Positions 1 through 8,158 of a stretch of 64,000 nt of DNA are shown one piece after another (positions within the stretch are counted from its first letter, which is position 1; each line of letters begins with the position of its first letter). The DNA comes from UBA1413 sp964567485 (GTDB taxonomy: Bacteria > Bacteroidota > Bacteroidia > Bacteroidales > Prolixibacteraceae). Where the stretch lies: contig CAZMMX010000011.1 in assembly GCA_964567485.1 (NCBI GenBank), forward strand, positions 1 to 64,000, written 5' to 3'. The notes beneath the pieces are model-generated. The model saw only the letters and a program-made list of their open reading frames with translations, ran no database searches and was not told the DNA's origin. The position numbers and the translations under genes are program-made.

Positions 1-50
1 CTTGAAAATAAACAATCTACACCACTTTTCCTATTTTTTATTCTAGATTT

Positions 51-164
51 TTAAGTTACATATATTAAGCAGTCCAGGGTATCATTTGAATTGGCTACCA
101 CATAAAAACTACTGTCCCGGTTATCGATAAAAATTGCCGGTTGAGCTATGTCTGGCGGGGCCGT
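51..164 (-). pseudogene. Possible protein-tail remnant
   Basis: Between a TAG (165-167) and a TAA (51-53) on the minus strand there is a stop-to-stop frame of 37 codons with no start codon. It reads like the end of an extracellular domain (contains FYVVANSNDTLD). It may be the tail of a broken gene, but 37 codons without a stop can occur by chance. I do not recognise a family. The surrounding DNA is AT-rich and otherwise empty. Confidence 0.2.
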
Positions 165-185
165 CTACTCAATTAACAGCTGACA

Positions 186-809
186 TTATTTTCTTTTTTT
201 TATAAATACGATTGTCAGTGAAATTAAATTCATCAAAACAAGAAACGCTATCAAATAAATTTGTCTGTTTTTATTTCTTGTTTCGATTATCATATTGTGT
301 TCTCTCTTATATTTATGAAGTTTTTCTAAGTCAGACAACCAATAATTTAACCCATCAATTTTTCTTTCAAGGTTATAAATCTTCACTTTTAATGAATCTG
401 AAGTTTGGTCTTCAACCTCAGGAAATATTGAAGGTGGCGGAATTAAGATATTTGTTCTTGTCAGAGAAATTGTCGGACTGCAATTGTTTATTTCAATTGT
501 TGAATCATTTATTAGTGATGCGTAAACGATCCACAGTCCAGATTCTCTTGGAATTTCGGAGCACATTCCTGTTATACATCCATTAATTGTATCTCGCTGG
601 TAGTCACCTTTGAAAAGTTCATTGATTTTGAACTGATAAGCTTTAACAAATGGCTCATCATATTCGCATGAGATTAATTCTCCAGTAAAAATTAAGTCTG
701 AATTGAGAATCGCTTTATGGACAGTACTGTCCCGTTCTTCTTTTGGGCATCTACATGCATTACAATTAGCATAAAACAGTATTCCGATTAATAGTAAAGT
801 AACTCTCAT
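186..809 (-). CDS. Secreted, membrane-anchored NTR/TIMP-like protein (hypothetical)
   Basis: A 207-residue protein. Residues 1-18 form a signal peptide ending at a Cys-rich stretch (CNACRCPK). The next ~110 residues (SDLIFTGELISCEY, then paired Cys in GCITGMC and NNC) resemble the netrin/TIMP-like fold found in many Bacteroidota surface proteins of unknown role. A coiled region (about 140-175) precedes a C-terminal membrane segment (about 184-202) and a basic tail (KKRK), so the protein is probably anchored with its folded domain outside the cytoplasm. Codon use is AT-rich, unlike genes from 1577 onward, which fits horizontal acquisition. The family assignment rests on the Cys pattern and the 'DLIFTGEL' signature only; no catalytic function is implied. 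Confidence 0.55.
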   Translation of the reverse strand: MRVTLLLIGILFYANCNACRCPKEERDSTVHKAILNSDLIFTGELISCEYDEPFVKAYQFKINELFKGDYQRDTINGCITGMCSEIPRESGLWIVYASLINDSTIEINNCSPTISLTRTNILIPPPSIFPEVEDQTSDSLKVKIYNLERKIDGLNYWLSDLEKLHKYKREHNMIIETRNKNRQIYLIAFLVLMNLISLTIVFIKKRK

Positions 810-887
810 TAAAATGGGATTTTATGTTTGCTGATAACTTGTTTGTATAATCAAGAAAACCTTACAATATATTCAAATATTCTCATT

Positions 888-1367
888 TTAATGACAAATT
901 GTTTTGTCATTCTGCAAAGTAAGGTATTCTTCATATCCTTCTCGATAAATTTCAATGTCTAATTCATATGAAAAATCATATTTTAGAGCTTCTAAGTAAA
1001 AATCGAGAGGTCTGATAATGTTTTGATCCCTGTCAAATGATTGTAAGGCTGAGGCAAGTTCATCCAAATAGTCTTGAAACATTTGTCTTTCTTGAACTTT
1101 GTCAATATTTCCCAAGTCCCAGCTTTGATAATATTTAAACAATTTCTTGAAGTCTGTAGAGCCAGTATCATCATAAAATTCAGCAATAAGTTTTGCATGT
1201 AATGCTTCATGCAGCATACTGATAGCTAAGTTTGTAATCGAATCACTCAAAAACGCCAATTCAATATCCGGATTTTTTTGACAAAAACAATAACAGGATT
1301 GTTCTTTTCTAAGAAAACATTCTGTAAAGTTTTTTTTATTGCAGTATCCTATTTTAATGGTAATCAA
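888..1367 (-). CDS. HExxH-type metallopeptidase-like protein, probably 5-prime truncated
   Basis: A 159-codon frame that can only start at TTG (1365-1367), because a TAG lies immediately upstream at 1371-1373. It carries HEALHAKL, a zinc-metallopeptidase-type HExxH motif, followed by a helical region with DELASALQSFD and DFYLEALKYD. Related Bacteroidota proteins that I recall keep this motif in the second half of a longer, exported chain; here there is no signal peptide and almost nothing before the motif. I infer that the 5-prime part is lost or that a nonsense mutation has occurred. The DNA is AT-rich like its neighbour at 186-809. A TAATTTTG motif (1423-1430, minus) lies upstream and could still drive it. 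Substrate unknown. Confidence 0.45.
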   Translation of the reverse strand: MITIKIGYCNKKNFTECFLRKEQSCYCFCQKNPDIELAFLSDSITNLAISMLHEALHAKLIAEFYDDTGSTDFKKLFKYYQSWDLGNIDKVQERQMFQDYLDELASALQSFDRDQNIIRPLDFYLEALKYDFSYELDIEIYREGYEEYLTLQNDKTICH

Positions 1368-1576
1368 AAACTAGCGCTGATTCTTACGGTCACTTTCTGG
1401 AATAAAAAAAGCAGGCACATTTCAAAATTAGGAAGAGATGTGTGTCAGGCAACCTCAGCTTGGGTAAAAGTCAGTAAATTGCGGATGATAAATAAGACTA
1501 CCCATGCCTTGCTCTTCATATGGTGTTCCATTTGTATATTTACCGGGGATTCAACCTCGACATTAAATTTTTCAGG
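1368..1576. other. Gene-free junction between AT-rich left end and GC-richer main region
   Basis: No convincing gene. Frames on both strands are short or are extensions of flanking frames, and base composition changes across this stretch from AT-rich to the GC-richer background. A TAATTTTG motif on the minus strand (1423-1430) is the only promoter-like element seen. I see no terminal inverted repeats or target-site duplication that would mark an insertion sequence. Confidence 0.4.
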
Positions 1577-1960
1577 ATGAAAAAGGTAATTTTTACGGAG
1601 AAGGCTCCCCTGCCGGTGGGGCCCTACAGTCAGGCCGTGGAGGCCAATGGTATGCTTTTCATTGCGGGTCAGGTGCCGTTGGATCCGGCCTCGGGGAAAC
1701 TCGCTGAGGGAGGCATTGCTGGTCAGACGCGCCAGGTGATGGAGAATATAGGGGCGATTCTGGAAGCAGCGGGATACGGATTCGGCGATGTGGTCAAATC
1801 TACCTGTTTGCTGGCCGATATGGCCGATTTCAAGGCGATGAACGAGGTATATGCCCTTTACTATCCTGAGTTGTCCCCTGCCCGTGTGGCTTTTGCCGTG
1901 AAACAGCTTCCCCTGGGAGCACTGGTAGAAATCGAAACCATGGCCGCCAGGCAGGCGTGA
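1577..1960 (+). CDS. ridA: RidA family enamine/imine deaminase
   Basis: A 127-residue protein, the usual size for RidA/YjgF/UK114. RidA hydrolyses reactive enamine/imine intermediates released by PLP enzymes such as threonine dehydratase, limiting damage by 2-aminoacrylate. The N-terminal GPYSQAV and the C-terminal SPARVAFAV with its conserved substrate-binding Arg are diagnostic, followed by VEIETMA. I chose ATG 1577 because the protein then begins MKKVIFTEKAP like other members; an in-frame upstream ATG (1520) would add an unrelated 19-residue extension in non-coding-looking DNA. The gene stands alone and is convergent with rplI, with the ribosomal terminator between them. Confidence 0.95.
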   Translation: MKKVIFTEKAPLPVGPYSQAVEANGMLFIAGQVPLDPASGKLAEGGIAGQTRQVMENIGAILEAAGYGFGDVVKSTCLLADMADFKAMNEVYALYYPELSPARVAFAVKQLPLGALVEIETMAARQA

Positions 1961-2048
1961 ACCGGGGGAAAGGTGGCTTGCGTCTCCTTCGGGTACTGGC
2001 ATCCCTGTAACAAGAGGCCGGAATGAGCACCATCCCGGACAGGTGTCC

Positions 2049-2084
2049 AAAAAAAAAGAGGCTGCACCACGGGTGCAACCTCTC
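2049..2084 (-). terminator. Rho-independent terminator of rpsF-rpsR-rplI
   Basis: On the minus strand a stem of 11 positions with one mismatch (arms 2058-2068 and 2074-2084) is followed by nine Ts (2049-2057). It lies 27 bases past the rplI stop codon and ends the ribosomal-protein operon. Confidence 0.9.
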
Positions 2085-2110
2085 TCTATATCTCGGGCTG
2101 GTGATCGCGC

Positions 2111-2557
2111 TTATTCGGCAACGATTTCCAGGGGGATTTCCACGAACACTTCCCTATGAAGCTTCACCCTGATGGTGTAGTTACCCACTTCCTTGATATG
2201 GTCATCGGCGACGACCACCTGCTTGCGTTCGATCTCATATCCGTTTTTGTTGATGGCTTCGGAGATCATCAGCGGGGTAACTGATCCGAAGATCTTCCCG
2301 GTAGTACTGGCTTTGACGCCAATAGTCAGCTTCAGGCTCCCCAATTGGGTGGCCAGTGTTTCGGCATTTCCCTTTAACTTGGCTTCTTTATGGGCCTGCT
2401 GTCTCTTATTCTCGGCGATCACCTTGAGCGCCGATGGGGAGGCGATGATGGCCATCTTCTTGGGAATAAGGTAATTGCGGGCATACCCATCCTTTACGGT
2501 GATAATATCGTCCTTCTGTCCGAGTTTCTCTACGTCCTGAATCAAAATAATCTGCAT
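2111..2557 (-). CDS. rplI: 50S ribosomal protein L9
   Basis: A 148-residue protein of normal length for bL9. The N-terminal domain carries the family signature (IILIQDVEKLGQKDDIITV, then GYARNYLIPKKMA), which binds 23S rRNA. A long connecting helix (about 48-75) leads to the C-terminal domain (about 80-148). It is the last gene of rpsF-rpsR-rplI, 18 bases after rpsR, and is followed by a strong terminator. The absence of ssb between rpsF and rpsR is typical of Bacteroidota. Confidence 0.98.
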   Translation of the reverse strand: MQIILIQDVEKLGQKDDIITVKDGYARNYLIPKKMAIIASPSALKVIAENKRQQAHKEAKLKGNAETLATQLGSLKLTIGVKASTTGKIFGSVTPLMISEAINKNGYEIERKQVVVADDHIKEVGNYTIRVKLHREVFVEIPLEIVAE

Positions 2558-2575
2558 CGTCTTTCCTCCTATAAA

Positions 2576-2845
2576 TTATTTCAACATATCAGCGACATAG
2601 GGAAGCAAAGCCAGGTGGCGTGCCCTTTTAACGGAACGTGCAACCTTGCGCTGGAATTTCAGTGATGTGCCGGTAAGGCGGCGGGGAAGAATCTTCCCCT
2701 GTTCGTTAAGGAACTTCTTGAGAAATTCAGGGTCTTTATAATCCACATACTTGATGCCGTTCTTTTTGAAGCGGCAGTACTTCTTTTTCTTGATCTCTAC
2801 TGACGGCGGGGTCAGGTATCTGATTTCACTTGAATTTGCGGTCAT
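2576..2845 (-). CDS. rpsR: 30S ribosomal protein S18
   Basis: An 89-residue bS18. The core KYCRFKKNGIKYVDYKDPEFLKKF and the C-terminal RLTGTSLKFQRKVARSVKRAR are the conserved rRNA- and S6-binding parts. S18 sits on the platform of the 30S subunit and forms a pair with S6, which is encoded just upstream with a 3-base gap. A short N-terminal extension (about 12 residues) is as in other Bacteroidota. Translation is probably coupled to rpsF. Confidence 0.98.
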   Translation of the reverse strand: MTANSSEIRYLTPPSVEIKKKKYCRFKKNGIKYVDYKDPEFLKKFLNEQGKILPRRLTGTSLKFQRKVARSVKRARHLALLPYVADMLK

Positions 2846-2848
2846 GGT

Positions 2849-3205
2849 CTAGTCCTCCTTTTCTACTGCTTTGTCCTTTAATAAATTCCTTCTTTTCTGG
2901 CTGTATTCAGCCGCATACTTATCCAGTTTCACGGTCAGGAAACGGATGATCTTCTCATCACGACGGAATTCGGTTTCCAGCTTGTCGATTAAGGTCGGAG
3001 CCGACCTGAACTCAAACAGGTGATAGAACCCTGTCGATTTCTTTTGGATGGGGTAAGCCAGTTTTTTCATCCCCCACTCTTCTTCATGGATCATTTCGCC
3101 ACCGTTGTCGGTGATGATGTCCCTGAATTTTTTTACCGCTTCCTTTACCTGTGGCTCAGATAAAACGGGAGTTGCAATGAAAACGGTTTCATACTGATTC
3201 ATCAT
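2849..3205 (-). CDS. rpsF: 30S ribosomal protein S6
   Basis: A 118-residue bS6 that partners S18 on the 30S platform. The N-terminus NQYETVFIATPVLSE and the core LAYPIQKKSTGFYHLFEF match the family; the C-terminus is charged and disordered (NLLKDKAVEKED). Two adjacent Met codons (3205 and 3202) are equally possible starts. It is the first gene of the operon and has the best minus-strand promoter in the window directly upstream. S6/S18 operons in many bacteria are autoregulated through a leader RNA, but the leader here (about 45 bases) looks too short for me to identify such a structure. Confidence 0.98.
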   Translation of the reverse strand: MMNQYETVFIATPVLSEPQVKEAVKKFRDIITDNGGEMIHEEEWGMKKLAYPIQKKSTGFYHLFEFRSAPTLIDKLETEFRRDEKIIRFLTVKLDKYAAEYSQKRRNLLKDKAVEKED

Positions 3206-3248
3206 TGGGCATCAAATTTTATTATTCAACATTCTTTAAAAGAGGGCG

Positions 3249-3279
3249 CAAAAGTAGGAATAAATCGCGTAATATCAAA
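3249..3279 (-). promoter_or_regulatory. Bacteroidota-type promoter of rpsF operon
   Basis: On the minus strand TTTG (3276-3279) is followed after 19 bases by TACTTTTG (3249-3256), an exact fit to the Bacteroidota housekeeping consensus TTTG-N19-21-TAnnTTTG. Transcription should start a few bases downstream, giving a leader of roughly 40 bases before rpsF. Confidence 0.8.
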
Positions 3280-3307
3280 TATCTGGCGTTTATTTTAGCT
3301 CTTTCTT

Positions 3308-3327
3308 ACAGGGGAATATTCCCGTGT
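3308..3327. repeat. Perfect 12-bp palindrome with flanking arms
   Basis: GGGAATATTCCC (3312-3323) is a perfect palindrome; after one mismatch on each side, ACA/TGT extend it. It lies between the end of the truncated biotin-carboxylase fragment and the rpsF promoter. It could be a protein-binding site for a dimeric regulator; without a loop it is a poor RNA hairpin. Confidence 0.4.
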
Positions 3328-3361
3328 TTGCGTATGGAGTTGGTTTTTCTCTTATTGCGGG

Positions 3362-3631
3362 TCATCGTATGGCATCGGCACCGCTCTGCCGGGCTGCCGC
3401 CAGAATATTCTCCAGGTTAAGATAACTCTCAGGGGAGGGGGAGTTGCCGATATACCATGCTTCATCGGCATACCTGACATGCATGGAGGTACGGTCGGCT
3501 TCGGAATATACCGCCACCGTGGGGATCCCCATCTCACGGCAGGTGCGCATCACCCTGATGGCAATCTCTCCCCGGTTGGCTACAAGTACCTTCTTTATCT
3601 GCTTCATGGGAAGTTGCTGGTTTTTGTTCAA
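3362..3631 (-). pseudogene. Truncated biotin carboxylase N-terminal fragment (accC/pycA-like)
   Basis: The translated frame (89 codons; a natural start would be Met 9, at 3607) begins KKVLVANRGEIAIRVMRTCREMGIPTVAVYSEAD and continues to GADAI, the textbook N-terminus of acetyl-CoA, propionyl-CoA or pyruvate carboxylase biotin-carboxylase subunits. Intact enzymes are about 450-500 residues and continue directly with HPGYGFLSEN. Here the frame ends R-stop after GADAI, and I find no continuation in any minus-strand frame before the rpsF promoter at 3279. The ATP-grasp and C-terminal domains are therefore absent. It is a decayed 5-prime end left by deletion, or just possibly a misassembly. The preserved sequence is so clean that the loss should be recent. 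Confidence 0.8.
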
Positions 3632-3773
3632 ATGACTAAAACTGCGATGATGCCAATATGTTCATTATCTTTTCCTCTTTTTTTCCGGAGATGCCGGAAT
3701 AGGCCCGTAGAACAGATGCCGCCCTTTATCATAAAAAAGTAGACGGGAAGAGCGTGCGGTATTGAAAATTATG

Positions 3774-3781
3774 TACATTTG
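3774..3781 (+). promoter_or_regulatory. -7 promoter element of DUF5916 gene
   Basis: TACATTTG is an exact TAnnTTTG match, 20 bases before the ATG at 3802. No clear TTTG is present at the -33 spacing. Confidence 0.5.
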
Positions 3782-3801
3782 AACGATCAACAAACCTACA
3801 C

Positions 3802-6420
3802 ATGAAGCTGCATATAAACCTATTCTTTGTTTTATTTCTTTTTTTATCGGTTTATTCACAGGCGCAGCCTGGATCCTATACGTTGTCAGATGATTCCCTG
3901 GTCAATTTTCATGCGGGGAACAGAAGGGTGTATACGGCGGTGAGGACAGACCAGAAGCCCCGGACCGATGGTAAGCTCGATGATCCCTGCTGGGCGGAAG
4001 AGGGGGAATGGCAGGGTGATTTTGTACAGCAGACTCCCCGTCAGGGGCATGCCCCATCCCAGCCTACAGAAGTTAAAATCCTCTATGACGCCGAGAATAT
4101 CTATGTAGCCTTCCGGTGTTACGACAGCGAACCTGAAAAGATCAGTCCCGTGATGGGGCGCCGTGATGATATTACTTCCGGGGATGTGGTAGGAATAGCC
4201 CTGGACAGTTATCATGACCGGCAGACTGCTTTTGAATTCAACGTAACAGCGGCAGGCCAGAAGGTGGACCTGATGCACATGGGGGCATACTTGTGGGATA
4301 CGAACTGGGATGCGGTGTGGACGGCCAAAGTGCATATTGAGGATTCGGCGTGGACCGCCGAAATCAGGATTCCTTTTTCGCAGATCCGTTTCAGTGATGA
4401 TAAGGAGCAGATTTGGGGCATGCATATATGGCGGTGGATCGACCGGTATGATGAGGAGAACCAGTGGAAACTGATTCCGATCGATGCTCCGGCTATGGTT
4501 TACATTTTTGGGGAACTCCACGGTATCAGGGATATTCCGCGAAAGCGCCATTTCGAGCTGATGCCCTTTGCCGCAGGAAGATACATAAAGGGTGCCGCCC
4601 CGGGTGACCGTTTTGCCCTGGGCCTCGACGGTAAGGCCGCCCTCTCCTCCAATTTCACCCTCGACTTTACCGTGCTCCCCGACTTCGGCCAGGTAGAAGC
4701 CGACCCGTCGGTTCTCAATCTGTCGACCTATGAGGTGTTTTATGATGAGAAACGTCCTTTTTTCCTCGAGGGGAATGCCATTCTTGACTACCCGATCGGA
4801 AATGATATGCTTTTTTACAGCCGTCGGATAGGACAAGCCCCCACCTACGTTCCTCCGACTGGTGAGAATCAGGAGATGGCCATGCCTGCCGGAACCACCA
4901 TCCTGAATGCTCTGAAGGTAACAGGGAAAAGCAGGAAGGGTTTCTCGCTGGGAGTGATCAACAGCATGACCGGACCTGAATATGCCAGGATCACGGGGGG
5001 GGGTACCCCCGATAATGTGGCCGTGGAGCCTTTCACCAATTATTTCATTGGCAGGGCCCGACAGGACCTCCATGAGGGAAATACGGTGGTGGGGATCATG
5101 GCGACCTCTGTCACCCGTTCCCGCAGGGAGGAGCATTTGGAGTTCCTGCCCAGACAGGCCGTGGCCGGAGGTGTAGACCTGCTTCATCATTGGGCAAAGA
5201 GAAAATACTTCATTGACGCCAAGGCATTTTATACTTCCGTTTCGGGAACCCGGGAGGCCATAACGGCACTCCAGAGTAGCTCACGCCATCTTTATCAGCG
5301 GACGGGCGTTACCCATATTACCCCTGACACATTGGCTACCACCATGAATGGCTTCGGAGGGCAGGTCAAGGGAGGAAAGCAAAGTGGCAGGTTCCGGGCC
5401 CTGGCGACACTGAGTTGGCGTTCTCCGGGAGTGGAACTCAATGATGCCGGTTATCTTCGCGAAGCCGACCTTTTCACCCAACGCATCGACCTTCGCTACC
5501 AGGTCAATAAACCCGCCGGAATCATGCGTAACTGGTACCTCGAGTTTATCCAGAAACACGACCGTACCTTCGGTAATGAAAAGGTAAACGACGTCATTAA
5601 CCTTCATGGCTATATCAAATTCAACAACCTTTGGAATATTCATGCCGATCTGGTCCGTAACTTCAGGAAGGTCGACACCCGGCAGCTCAGGGGAGGCCCT
5701 GCCCTGAGAACCGACCCTTATACCATTGGGGAGCTCTTCGTTCAGACCAACAGCGCCAAAAAGATTTTTGCCGGCGGCGGCGTGGAAAAGAAATGGGCCG
5801 ACGGGGGAGTGGCCGGGGCCATGGATTACTCCCTCTATCTCCAGTGGAAAATCAATAATCGGATATTTCTCACTTCAAACACCCAATACCAGGATCTGGC
5901 CGATAACAGTCAATATGTCACGCGCAGGACCCTGCAGGGAGTTCCGGCCTATATCGTTGGCAAACTCAACAGAGAAACCCTCCAGACCACCCTCCGCGCT
6001 GAGTATTTCATCACCCCGGAACTCTCCCTGCAGTTTTACGGAAATCCCTATGCCTCCACGGGCCACTACTCGGAACTCTATAAGGTGGAAAACAGCCTGG
6101 CCAGGGACCCCCGGGAACGATACACCTCATTTACCTTTCTCAACAGGGAGGGAGGAGTGGTTGACCTCGACCTGAACGGAGATCAGACTGCCGACCTTAT
6201 CATGGCCGATCCCGATTTCGACTTCCGGGAATTCCGCTCCAACTTCGTACTCCGCTGGGAATACCTTGCCGGATCAACCCTTTACCTGGTATGGTCACAC
6301 AACAGCAGCTCCTACGAATACCTCCATACTCCCTCCATTCTCGACAGCTTCCGGGGAATCTCCAATATCAAGGGTGAAAACGGTTTTATGATTAAACTGA
6401 GCTACTGGCTTTCTCTTTAA
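3802..6420 (+). CDS. DUF5916 family secreted/outer-membrane protein with CBM9-like domain
   Basis: An 872-residue protein with a clear signal peptide (residues 1-22, FFVLFLFLSVYSQAQ). Residues about 40-230 form a DOMON/CBM9-like sugar-binding domain: PRTDGKLDDPCWAE opens it, followed by ILYDAENIYVAFRCYDSEP and SFSDD-type strands. The remaining ~630 residues match DUF5916, a domain common in Bacteroidota with many alternating-hydrophobic strands and aromatic ends, consistent with an outer-membrane beta-barrel (EVFYDEKRPFFLEGN, ...YLVWSHNSSSYEY). The protein ends in an aromatic/hydrophobic strand (IKLSYWLSL), as barrel proteins do. Function is not established; a role in surface binding or import of glycans or peptides is only inference. 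It is monocistronic, with a -7 promoter motif upstream and a hairpin downstream. Confidence 0.8.
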   Translation: MKLHINLFFVLFLFLSVYSQAQPGSYTLSDDSLVNFHAGNRRVYTAVRTDQKPRTDGKLDDPCWAEEGEWQGDFVQQTPRQGHAPSQPTEVKILYDAENIYVAFRCYDSEPEKISPVMGRRDDITSGDVVGIALDSYHDRQTAFEFNVTAAGQKVDLMHMGAYLWDTNWDAVWTAKVHIEDSAWTAEIRIPFSQIRFSDDKEQIWGMHIWRWIDRYDEENQWKLIPIDAPAMVYIFGELHGIRDIPRKRHFELMPFAAGRYIKGAAPGDRFALGLDGKAALSSNFTLDFTVLPDFGQVEADPSVLNLSTYEVFYDEKRPFFLEGNAILDYPIGNDMLFYSRRIGQAPTYVPPTGENQEMAMPAGTTILNALKVTGKSRKGFSLGVINSMTGPEYARITGGGTPDNVAVEPFTNYFIGRARQDLHEGNTVVGIMATSVTRSRREEHLEFLPRQAVAGGVDLLHHWAKRKYFIDAKAFYTSVSGTREAITALQSSSRHLYQRTGVTHITPDTLATTMNGFGGQVKGGKQSGRFRALATLSWRSPGVELNDAGYLREADLFTQRIDLRYQVNKPAGIMRNWYLEFIQKHDRTFGNEKVNDVINLHGYIKFNNLWNIHADLVRNFRKVDTRQLRGGPALRTDPYTIGELFVQTNSAKKIFAGGGVEKKWADGGVAGAMDYSLYLQWKINNRIFLTSNTQYQDLADNSQYVTRRTLQGVPAYIVGKLNRETLQTTLRAEYFITPELSLQFYGNPYASTGHYSELYKVENSLARDPRERYTSFTFLNREGGVVDLDLNGDQTADLIMADPDFDFREFRSNFVLRWEYLAGSTLYLVWSHNSSSYEYLHTPSILDSFRGISNIKGENGFMIKLSYWLSL

Positions 6421-6773
6421 GCTCCCTCTTCCCATAAAAAAAACAGGCTACCGGTGTTCCGATAACCTATTTTTCAAGTTTCGTTTAGTCAGATCAGCAA
6501 ATATTGGTTTAACAGAGAAAAGGTTGTTCTGAGTATGTTCTGGTCTATTGACTATGCGAAGTTAAATAAAAATCAATTCCATGTGTCCTTATTATTAAAA
6601 ATTTATTAAATTTTGTTAATAAGCCTTTCGGTGAACATACTAAATATTTGTTTTTCAGGATTTCTGGAGTAATGGTATGTTGTATAATATGTTTTCTGAT
6701 GGGCAGGACCTATGGGGGAGGAGGGCTGAAGAGCGCGGGGGGTTCCCCTGTTTTTTTTCAGGAGGGACAGGGG
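6421..6773. other. Intergenic region between DUF5916 gene and symporter gene
   Basis: A 353-base stretch between convergent genes. It holds the hairpin at 6445-6468 and, around 6530-6660, AT-rich sequence. A short plus-strand frame (6648-6857) has no homology I recognise and overlaps the symporter antisense, so I do not call it a gene. Nothing else is seen. Confidence 0.5.
6436..6475 (+). terminator. Probable bidirectional terminator
   Basis: Arms 6446-6454 and 6459-6467 pair in seven of nine positions around a four-base loop. Eight As precede the stem and a run of Ts (6470-6474) follows, so it could end transcription both of the DUF5916 gene (25 bases away) and of leftward transcripts from the symporter gene. 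Confidence 0.5.
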
Positions 6774-7994
6774 TCAGACGTTGGTATCCTCTCCTTCCGA
6801 GCGGGCGATGGTGACGGCCCCGCAGGTGTCGCTCCAGACATTGACGGTGGTGCGTGACATGTCAAGGATCATATCGACGGCCAGGATCAGGCCAATTCCT
6901 TCGAGGGGGAGGTTGACGGCTGTCATGACCACGGTCATCATTACCAACCCCGCCATGGGAATTCCCGCCGCCCCTATTGATGCCAGGAGGGCGGTGATCA
7001 CCACGATTATTTGCTGGGCGAAGGAGAGTTCTATGCCGTAGACCTGGGAGATAAACATGACTGCCACGCATTCATAAAGGGCGGTGCCGTCCATGTTAAT
7101 GGTCGCTCCCAGGGGTAGGGTGAAGCTGGTGATTTTGTTGGAGACCCCGCTTTTGTGTTCCACGGCTTCCATGGACAGGGGCAGGGTGGCACTCGAAGAG
7201 GCCGTGGAAAAGGCCGTCAGCAAGGGAGTGGCCATATTCCGGAAATGCTTCAGGGGATTGGCCCTGCCAATCAGGCGCACAATCAGGGGCAGCGTGATGA
7301 GGGAATGAAGAAGCAACCCCAGAAAAACCGTCACCATGTAAATGGCCATGCTCCCGGCAATATCTCCCAGTTTATCGGCATTCCGCGACACCTCGCGGCT
7401 GACAATTCCCAGGATTCCCAGCGGGGTGAAGCGCACCACAAACATGGTAATCTTCATCATCACCTCAAACAATCCCTCAAAAAACGTGGTCAGATGTTCC
7501 CTGTACCTGTCGTCGACCCGGGTGATGAAAAATCCGGTGATAATGGCAAAGAAAATCACCGGTAACACCTCTCCGCGCGCCATGGCATCCAGTATGTTTT
7601 CAGGGACGATGCGGAGAAAAATGTCGGAGAGCTTTCCTTCCGTGGCCGGAAGCAGCGACGCTTCCTCGGTGAAGCCCAGATGGACCCCGATTCCCGGTCT
7701 GATGAGATTCACCAGCAAGAGACCCGTGGTAATGGCCAGAAAGCTGGTCGAGAGATAATAAGTGATGGTCTTCAGGCCTATCCGTCCCAGGCTCTTCCCC
7801 GATCCGATGCTGGTGACTCCGCTGGCTATAGAGCTGAAAATAAGGGGAATAATCACCATTTTCAGGCTCCGCAAAAAAATATCCCCCATCCAGGAAAGGT
7901 ATTTCACCGTAGATGGAAGAAAATACCCCAATAGGACCGCAATCACCAAGGAAATCAGGATCTGCCAGTGCAGTTTCATCCGAATCAGTCTCAT
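6774..7994 (-). CDS. Dicarboxylate/amino acid:cation symporter (DAACS family)
   Basis: A 406-residue inner-membrane protein of the SLC1-like GltP/GltT/SstT family, which imports glutamate, aspartate, serine or C4-dicarboxylates with Na+ or H+. Eight hydrophobic helices plus two re-entrant hairpins are evident. The hallmark serine-rich hairpin FSTASSSATLPLS and the unwound helix motif TINMDGTALYE are both present, followed by GIPMAGLVMMTVVM. A basic residue (TARSEG-like end: SDTCGAVTIARSEGE) closes helix 8, in the zone that selects the substrate's acidic group. Substrate cannot be fixed from sequence. Met 6 (7979) is an alternative start. It is transcribed alone, divergent from fucI across a 259-base region. 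Confidence 0.92.
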   Translation of the reverse strand: MRLIRMKLHWQILISLVIAVLLGYFLPSTVKYLSWMGDIFLRSLKMVIIPLIFSSIASGVTSIGSGKSLGRIGLKTITYYLSTSFLAITTGLLLVNLIRPGIGVHLGFTEEASLLPATEGKLSDIFLRIVPENILDAMARGEVLPVIFFAIITGFFITRVDDRYREHLTTFFEGLFEVMMKITMFVVRFTPLGILGIVSREVSRNADKLGDIAGSMAIYMVTVFLGLLLHSLITLPLIVRLIGRANPLKHFRNMATPLLTAFSTASSSATLPLSMEAVEHKSGVSNKITSFTLPLGATINMDGTALYECVAVMFISQVYGIELSFAQQIIVVITALLASIGAAGIPMAGLVMMTVVMTAVNLPLEGIGLILAVDMILDMSRTTVNVWSDTCGAVTIARSEGEDTNV

Positions 7995-8158
7995 CAGCCG
8001 GTTTTTTTAATCGCTTTAAAAATAGTTAAAATGTGCGACATCATAGATTTTTTGCGGTTTTCTGCATAAATTGCGGCACACTAAAGGACACTACGGTTTG
8101 CTGCCGGACTTTGCCGGGTTAAATGGTCTGACATTATTGTGGAACCGTTAAAGCCATA

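Noticed and set aside
1278..1580. Plus-strand frame of 100 codons at the AT-rich junction as a transposase remnant
   Set aside because: I could not match it to any transposase motif (no DDE context) and found no inverted repeats around it.
4993..5010. G-run and palindromic GGTACC near 5000 as a possible phase-variable tract
   Set aside because: The reading frame of the DUF5916 gene passes through intact, and a run of about nine Gs in one gene is weak evidence for slippage control.
3886..5190. Long open frame of 434 codons on the minus strand
   Set aside because: It lies wholly antisense to the DUF5916 gene, has no recognisable domain, and its composition (rich in His, Arg, Pro, Gly) is that of a mirror frame in GC-rich coding DNA.
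6648..6857. Short plus-strand frame between DUF5916 and symporter genes
   Set aside because: Sixty-nine codons, no family resemblance, and it overlaps the symporter gene antisense.
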